This document shows, piece after piece, positions 4,158 through 7,792 of a stretch of DNA of 7,792 nucleotides. Numbering within the stretch: position 1 is the first letter of the stretch; the number at the start of each line of letters is the position of its first letter. The position numbers and the translations under genes are program-made. The DNA lies in NCBI GenBank assembly GCA_019658985.1, contig JAIFWS010000037.1:1-7792 (forward strand). Reading direction: 5' to 3'. The notes under the pieces were generated by a model that had not been told where the DNA came from, did not search any database, and was given only the letters and a program-made list of their open reading frames with translations. Source of the DNA: Candidatus Parcubacteria bacterium (GTDB lineage: Bacteria; Patescibacteriota; Minisyncoccia; Minisyncoccales; Staskawiczbacteraceae).

Positions 4158-6308
4158 ATGGAATCGGGTCCGTATGATGCTAAAAAGGTAGAAGATAAAA
4201 TCTATAAGCTGTGGGAGGACAGCGGTTTTTTTAATCCTGATAATTTACCGGCGCCATCCGCCTCCGCTAAAGCTTCGGCGGGACGAGGCAAAAAACCGTT
4301 TACGATTATCATGCCGCCGGCCAACGCCAATGGGAATTTACACGCCGGACATGGCCTGGTGATGACGATTGAAGACATTATGACCCGCTACAAGCGCATG
4401 CAGGGCTATAAAGCTTTGTGGCTGCCGGGTTTGGATCACGCCGGTTTTGAAACACAAGTTGTGTACGAAAAGAAATTAGAGAAAGAAGGCCGCAGCCGTT
4501 TTAAAATGGAACCGGCAGAATTATACCAAGAAATTCTGGATTTTACGCTAGAAAATAAAAAGAATATTGAAAGCCAGATTAAAAAAATGGGAGCCTCGGC
4601 TGATTGGAGCCGGGAGAAATTCACATTGGATCCGGACATTGTTAAAACCGTTTACGGAACATTTGAAAGATTATTCAACGATGGCTTGGTGTACCGGGGC
4701 AAAAAAATCATCAACTGGTGCGTAAAACATCAGACTTCCCTATCTGATTTGGAAACCAAAGACACTGAGCGCGTGGATAAACTCTATTATTTAAAGTACG
4801 GACCGTTTGTGATTGCCACCGCCCGCCCGGAGACCAAATTCGGCGATAAGTACGTCGTTATGCATCCGGACGACAAGCGTTACGCGGAATATAAAGACGG
4901 CCAGAAATTAGAATTAGAATGGATTAATGGACCCATTGAGGCCACGGTTATTAAAGATGACGTTATTGATATGGAATTTGGAACTGGCGCGATGACGATT
5001 ACCCCGTGGCACGATGGCGTAGATTTTGAATTGGCCCGTCGCCATGATTTGCCAAAAGAGCAGATTATTGATTTCTTTGGCAAACTATTGCCGGTGGCCG
5101 GGGAATTTGCCGGAATGAAAATTACCGAAGCCCGCGAAAAGATTGTTGAAAAATTGCAGTCTAAGGGACTCGTAGAAAAAATTGAAGAAAGTTACAAGCA
5201 CGTGGTCAAGACCTGCTACAAATGCGATTCATTAATCGAGCCGCAAGTAAAAGAGCAGTGGTTTTTGAAAATGGAGCCGCTGGCCAAACCTGTTTTGAAA
5301 TTAATCGAAAGCGGAAAAGTAGAATTTCTGCCGGAGCATTATAAAAAAATCTCATTGCATTGGTTGGAGAATATTGTTGATTGGCCGTTGTCCCGTCAGA
5401 TTGTTTGGGGTATCGCCATCCCGGCCAAATTCTGCACTAAGTGCGATTTTGCCATTGTTGACGTTGAAGACAAAGAAATAACCTGCCCGAAATGCCAAAG
5501 TGAATTGAAAAAAGACGGCGATACGTTTGATACATGGTTTTCATCGGGACAATGGCCGTTTGCGACGCTGGGTTTTCCGGATGGCAAAGATTTCCAAACC
5601 TTTTACCCGACTGATGTCATGGAAACCGCCGGGGAAATTATTTTCTTCTGGGTGGCACGCATGATGATGCTGGGTCATTATATGACCGGAGAATTGCCGT
5701 TTAAAACGGTTTATTTGCACGGCTTGGTTTTGGACGCCAAAGGCCAGAAAATGTCTAAATCAAAAGGGAATGTGATCAGTCCTCTGGAAATAATCGATAC
5801 CTATGGCACCGATGCTTTTAGGATTGCTTTGGTGGTGGGAAATACTCCTGGCACATCATTGGCGCTCGACGTCAATAAAATCAAGGGCTACAAGAATTTT
5901 GCCAATAAGATTTGGAATGCCGCCAAGTTCGTAATGATGAATACCGAAGATTATAAAGCCGGTGCCAAGCCCGCGTTGTCAGCCGATCAGAAAAAGAATA
6001 TCAAAGAACTGCAGGGTTTAGTGAAAGACATGACCCGCGATATGGATGAATTCAGATTCTACATCGGAGCGGAAAAAATCTACCACTATTTCTGGCATAC
6101 GTTCTGTGATAAAATCATAGAAGAAAGCAAGGCAGATTTAGCTGACCAAAAACTGCGGCAGGGAGCCCAATACATGCTTTTGGAAATACTTTCTACTTCT
6201 TTGAAGTTACTGCATCCTTTTATGCCGTTTATCACCGAAGAAATTTATCAAAGTCTGCCGGTAGAAGGTAAGCAGGCCTGCTTAATGATTGAAACTTGGC
6301 CAAAATAA
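4158..6308 (+). CDS. valS: Valyl-tRNA synthetase, short form
   Basis: A class I synthetase charging tRNA-Val in the cytoplasm. The HIGH motif is LHAGH (61-65) in PPANANGNLHAGHG. DHAGFETQVV (93-102) and KMSKS (531-535) complete the active site. The editing (CP1) domain shows TARPET (221-226) and GTGAMTITPWHD (275-286), so hydrolysis of mischarged Thr-tRNA is expected. Two Cys pairs (426/429 and 443/446) suggest a zinc ribbon, and Cys353/Cys356 open CYKCDSLIEPQ. FDTWFSSGQWPF (457-468) is the conserved ValS block. The anticodon-binding domain runs to HPFMPFITEEIYQSL (686-700), and the protein stops soon after at 716. E. coli ValS is about 950 residues and has a C-terminal coiled coil, which is absent here. 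SASAKASAG (34-42) is encoded by a palindromic insert. The start fits the usual opening (YDAKKVEDKIYKLWE follows). prsW follows after 8 bases. Confidence 0.97.
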   Translation: MESGPYDAKKVEDKIYKLWEDSGFFNPDNLPAPSASAKASAGRGKKPFTIIMPPANANGNLHAGHGLVMTIEDIMTRYKRMQGYKALWLPGLDHAGFETQVVYEKKLEKEGRSRFKMEPAELYQEILDFTLENKKNIESQIKKMGASADWSREKFTLDPDIVKTVYGTFERLFNDGLVYRGKKIINWCVKHQTSLSDLETKDTERVDKLYYLKYGPFVIATARPETKFGDKYVVMHPDDKRYAEYKDGQKLELEWINGPIEATVIKDDVIDMEFGTGAMTITPWHDGVDFELARRHDLPKEQIIDFFGKLLPVAGEFAGMKITEAREKIVEKLQSKGLVEKIEESYKHVVKTCYKCDSLIEPQVKEQWFLKMEPLAKPVLKLIESGKVEFLPEHYKKISLHWLENIVDWPLSRQIVWGIAIPAKFCTKCDFAIVDVEDKEITCPKCQSELKKDGDTFDTWFSSGQWPFATLGFPDGKDFQTFYPTDVMETAGEIIFFWVARMMMLGHYMTGELPFKTVYLHGLVLDAKGQKMSKSKGNVISPLEIIDTYGTDAFRIALVVGNTPGTSLALDVNKIKGYKNFANKIWNAAKFVMMNTEDYKAGAKPALSADQKKNIKELQGLVKDMTRDMDEFRFYIGAEKIYHYFWHTFCDKIIEESKADLADQKLRQGAQYMLLEILSTSLKLLHPFMPFITEEIYQSLPVEGKQACLMIETWPK
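4257..4283 (+). repeat. Palindromic repeat translated inside valS
   Basis: CCGCC (4258-4262) pairs with GGCGG (4277-4281), and GCT (4266-4268) with AGC (4271-4273), around an AA loop, with three unpaired bases per side. It reads in frame as SASAKASAG, nine residues between the N-terminal helix and the first Rossmann strand. I recall closely similar 'SAKASAG' tracts in many unrelated Patescibacteria proteins, which would make it a dispersed element. Confidence 0.6.
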
Positions 6309-6316
6309 TTTAACTC

Positions 6317-7066
6317 ATGCAACTTTATCTCTTTCCGCTGTATATATTGCTTGGGATTCTGCCCAGCGCCATCTGGCTTTTGTATTACCTTAAAAAGGAC
6401 CTGCACCCGGAACCCAAGAAGATGATTGTAAAGATCTTTTTCTATGGGGCCCTTGCTACTGTGCCCGTTTTCTTTATCCAGCTTGGACTTTCCTGGCTGC
6501 TCCAGCAGTTGCCGCCCTTTGCGCTGTTTGAATCTTATCCGATGATTCTGCCGGCTGTAAAATGGTTCTTGGTTATCGCGCTCACCGAAGAATTATTCAA
6601 GTATGGCGTTGTAAAATGGCACATCTTCGACAGTTCCGCATTAGATGAACCCTTGGACATCATGCTGTATATGGTTGTGGTGGCATTGGGTTTTGCCGCC
6701 GTGGAGAATATGCTGTATCTTTTCTCGTCGGTTTATAATATCGTTTCTTTTGACGCAATGATCAGTACGGCTGTAGCGGTGCTTATTATACGATTCATCG
6801 GAGCTACGTTCCTGCACACACTGTGTTCCGCATTAGTGGGCTACTTTATCGCTATGGCTTCCCTGTATAATAAAAAAAGAGTATTATTAGTACTCACAGG
6901 GCTGTTATTGGCGGTTGCCTTCCATGGACTCTATGATTTTTCGATTGTTATCTTGCCCCAGCCGTTTAATGTCATTATTCCTGCGGTTCTAATCCTGATT
7001 CTGTCCCTGTTCATGTTGTATGATTTCAATGAAATCAAAAAAATAAAAAGCATTTGTAAATTGTAA
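6317..7066 (+). CDS. PrsW-family intramembrane metalloprotease (peptidase M82-like)
   Basis: The 249-residue polytopic membrane protein has about 7-8 hydrophobic segments. PrsW signatures are ALTEELFKY (EExxK at 91-95), the ENMLY stretch (130-134) at the end of a helix, HTLCSALVGY with His167, and AFHGLYDF with His203. These glutamates and histidines form the putative zinc site of the PrsW/CPBP superfamily. In B. subtilis PrsW cleaves the anti-sigma factor RsiW to release SigW. No sigma or anti-sigma gene is in this window, so the substrate here is unknown. LKKDLHPEPKKM (25-36) is the typical loop after the first helix. The start lies 8 bases past the valS stop without an SD, so it is probably cotranscribed. 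The last codons and the stop (TAA 7064-7066) fall inside the first unit of the tandem repeat, so that repeat forms the protein's C-terminus. Confidence 0.9.
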   Translation: MQLYLFPLYILLGILPSAIWLLYYLKKDLHPEPKKMIVKIFFYGALATVPVFFIQLGLSWLLQQLPPFALFESYPMILPAVKWFLVIALTEELFKYGVVKWHIFDSSALDEPLDIMLYMVVVALGFAAVENMLYLFSSVYNIVSFDAMISTAVAVLIIRFIGATFLHTLCSALVGYFIAMASLYNKKRVLLVLTGLLLAVAFHGLYDFSIVILPQPFNVIIPAVLILILSLFMLYDFNEIKKIKSICKL

Positions 7067-7126
7067 GTTCCAAATTGCAAGCACTAAATTACAAGTTCTT
7101 TGTGATTTGTGATTCCCGATTTGGAA
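7058..7126. repeat. Tandem 14-mers forming half of a long imperfect palindrome
   Basis: Three units, AAATTGTAAGTTCC (7058-7071), AAATTGCAAGCACT (7072-7085) and AAATTACAAGTTCT (7086-7099), lie head to tail. The second half (7100-7126) is roughly their inverted copy: TTCCAAAT 7068-7075 pairs with ATTTGGAA 7119-7126, and AAATTACAA 7086-7094 with TTGTGATTT 7100-7108 (one wobble) around a 5-base loop. It fills most of the prsW-hsp20 spacer and includes the prsW stop. Confidence 0.75.
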
Positions 7127-7127
7127 T

Positions 7128-7133
7128 TTTAAT
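7128..7133 (+). promoter_or_regulatory. Candidate -10 box of a leaderless hsp20 transcript
   Basis: TTTAAT matches 5 of 6 consensus -10 positions and ends 6 bases before the hsp20 ATG, the same distance as for tsaD and valS. No good -35 is seen (TTGTGA 7107-7112 is only 15 bases upstream), and the spacer is AT-rich, so this could be chance. No SD is present. Confidence 0.35.
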
Positions 7134-7139
7134 CCACGT

Positions 7140-7574
7140 ATGCCAAGAGCAAAAAAAATGAAAAATATTCCTAGTGACAGCGACCAGCTTCCGCAGGATG
7201 CGGCCCAGGAAGTGCCAAGCCAGCCAGTGGCTGCAACTCAGGCTAGTATTAAAAAAGATGATGCCATCTTCGATTCAGCCGGGGAATTAGTAGCGGATGT
7301 GTTTGAAACAGAAACTGATTTTGTGGTACTGTCCACGATAGCCGGAGTTAATATAAAAGACCTTGATATCGCGATAGAGAAAGACATGATTGTAATAAAA
7401 GGCGACCGGCCCGACCCTCACGCGATTCCAGGCAAGAAATATTTTTACCAGGAATGTTACTTTGGACCGTTTTCCCGCAAGATCGTATTGCCAGCCAATA
7501 TCCATACCGAAAAAGCTTCGGCTGAAATGGACCGGGGAATGTTGACCATCAAGATTCCGAAAATGACGAGCTGA
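7140..7574 (+). CDS. Small heat shock protein, Hsp20 / alpha-crystallin family
   Basis: An ATP-independent holdase chaperone of 144 residues. Residues 1-45 are a Gln/Pro/Ala-rich, likely disordered arm starting MPRAKKMKNIPSDS. The alpha-crystallin domain spans about 48-141: GELVADVFETETDFVVLSTIAGV (strands 2-4), DLDIAIEKDMIVIKGDRP, the YFGPFSRKIVLP (107-118) signature and GMLTIKIPK (133-141), the equivalent of GVLTI.IPK. It ends only three residues after this strand, so the C-terminal I-X-I tail that links dimers into large oligomers in typical Hsp20s is missing and assembly may be limited. The ATG at 7140 is the only in-frame start giving the arm (a second Met is at residue 7). No SD is present. 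The stop codon lies in a small hairpin (GAGCT 7568-7572 / AGCTC 7578-7582). Confidence 0.93.
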   Translation: MPRAKKMKNIPSDSDQLPQDAAQEVPSQPVAATQASIKKDDAIFDSAGELVADVFETETDFVVLSTIAGVNIKDLDIAIEKDMIVIKGDRPDPHAIPGKKYFYQECYFGPFSRKIVLPANIHTEKASAEMDRGMLTIKIPKMTS

Positions 7575-7578
7575 AGAA

Positions 7579-7601
7579 GCTCCCGAGAGGACATGGAACC
7601 T
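7579..7601 (-). pseudogene. Degenerate direct copy of the tRNA-Leu 3' end
   Basis: GCTCCCGAGAGGAC (7579-7592) is identical to 7754-7767, the acceptor 3' strand and T-stem of the tRNA-Leu, and GAACCT (7596-7601) matches 7770-7775. The T loop has one extra base and two changes, and no CCA follows. It lies 4 bases after the hsp20 stop. It could be a remnant of a duplicated tRNA or of an integration-site core. Confidence 0.65.
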
Positions 7602-7672
7602 AATCGCTGCGCGATTTTCAAAACCCTCGGTTTTGAATAATTTCCTACACGGGGAAATACCCAATTTCCCCG
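7602..7672. repeat. Row of three perfect hairpins
   Basis: Hairpin 1: AATCGC-TGC-GCGATT (7602-7616, 6 bp). Hairpin 2: 7617-7625 with 7629-7637, 9 bp, loop CTC, directly abutting hairpin 1. Hairpin 3: 7650-7658 with 7664-7672, 9 bp (CGGGGAAAT / ATTTCCCCG), loop ACCCA. A weak 4-bp stem (7673-7676 with 7684-7687) follows. None has a T-run typical of a terminator on either strand. No open frame of note covers them. The stretch 7575-7749 has no gene that I can support. Confidence 0.75.
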
Positions 7673-7684
7673 ACCCCCTTTGTG

Positions 7685-7711
7685 GGTTCGAGTCCTTTCA
7701 ATAAAGCACCA
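7685..7711 (+). pseudogene. Inverted partial copy of the tRNA-Leu 3' end
   Basis: On the plus strand GGTTCGAGTCCT (7685-7696) equals the T-arm of the minus-strand tRNA-Leu, and AGCACCACCA further on equals its acceptor end, discriminator and CCA. The bases between (TTCAATAA against CTCGGG) have diverged, so no acceptor or T stem can form. The match continues through the downstream flank to 7727. Confidence 0.6.
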
Positions 7712-7755
7712 CCAAACTAAAAGCCCCGAAAATGGGGCTTTTAGTTTGGTGGTGC
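7706..7755 (-). terminator. 22-bp perfect palindrome downstream of tRNA-Leu, terminator-like
   Basis: Arms 7706-7727 and 7734-7755 are perfect inverted repeats of 22 bases with a 6-base loop (GAAAAT). The inner part, AAAAGCCCC / GGGGCTTTT, is a classic bidirectional terminator and gives TTTTAGTTTGG after the stem on minus. The outer part of the right arm is the tRNA-Leu 3' end itself (7750-7755), so full pairing would compete with the acceptor stem. Confidence 0.8.
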
Positions 7756-7792
7756 TCCCGAGAGGACTCGAACCTCTACCTCTTGCGAGACA
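7750..7792 (-). tRNA. tRNA-Leu, 3' part only (cut by window edge)
   Basis: Minus strand from 7792: a long variable arm with its own 4-bp stem (TCTC-GCAA-GAGG), T arm AGAGG-TTCGAGT-CCTCT, acceptor 3' strand CGGGAGC (7760-7754), discriminator A (7753) and encoded CCA (7752-7750). The long variable arm limits it to Leu, Ser or Tyr. A73 excludes the usual Ser, and the implied 5' end GCTCCCG fits Leu better than Tyr (which usually starts GG). The anticodon is outside the window. Confidence 0.85.

Noticed and set aside
7058..7099. Short CRISPR-like array
   Set aside because: The 14-base units are contiguous with no spacers, and no cas gene is nearby.
7287..7664. 125-codon minus-strand open frame
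   Set aside because: It is antisense to hsp20 and runs through the hairpin tract; no SD and no protein motif.
7579..7711. A complete plus-strand tRNA starting GCTCCCG and ending in ACCA
   Set aside because: The acceptor ends do not pair (GCTCCCG against the bases before ACCA), and no D or anticodon arm with a U33 loop can be drawn.

Overview
The window reads like a stretch of a Candidate Phyla Radiation (Patescibacteria, Parcubacteria-like) chromosome. This is inference from gene style: a shortened valyl-tRNA synthetase with the Patescibacteria-type core, a TsaD carrying extra low-complexity loops, a YhbQ-like GIY-YIG protein, a PrsW-type membrane protease, short intergenic spaces, and almost no Shine-Dalgarno (SD) sequences before housekeeping genes. 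No marker gene fixes the lineage. Most coding sequence is near 45% GC by spot counts.

Layout, left to right. 1-95: tail of a + strand gene, possibly recG. 94-508: an orphan minus-strand gene (117 aa) with a strong SD and its own terminator. 532-2481: a minus-strand group of tRNA-Glu(UUC), two stacked hairpins, a GIY-YIG protein and a membrane glycosyltransferase, closed by a strong terminator. 2515-3713: divergent tsaD. 3705-4120: a second orphan minus-strand gene (102 aa) with a consensus promoter, strong SD and terminator. 4143-7066: valS and a PrsW-like protease gene, 8 bases apart. 7058-7126: a repeat-built, palindromic spacer. 7140-7574: an Hsp20-family chaperone gene. 7579-7792: a hairpin-rich tract holding two partial copies of a tRNA 3' end, ending in the 3' part of a minus-strand tRNA-Leu.

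How the genes relate. tsaD, valS and the two tRNAs serve translation (t6A modification, valine charging, decoding). PrsW-like protease and Hsp20 would fit envelope or protein stress. The glycosyltransferase would build or export a surface polysaccharide. Apart from valS-prsW and the minus-strand group, the genes look like separate transcription units.

Most notable points: (1) palindromic or repetitive elements sitting in frame inside two essential genes, tsaD (3260-3305 is a 15-codon palindrome, plus two weaker cases) and valS (4257-4283); (2) a two-mode start architecture, in which tsaD, valS and hsp20 have -10-like hexamers exactly 6 bases before ATG and no SD (leaderless-like), while the two orphan cassettes have consensus SDs, GC-rich third positions and look-alike 3' ends; (3) the tRNA-3'-end fragments and tandem hairpins at 7579-7755. 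I found no CRISPR array, transposase, integrase or recognised defence system.
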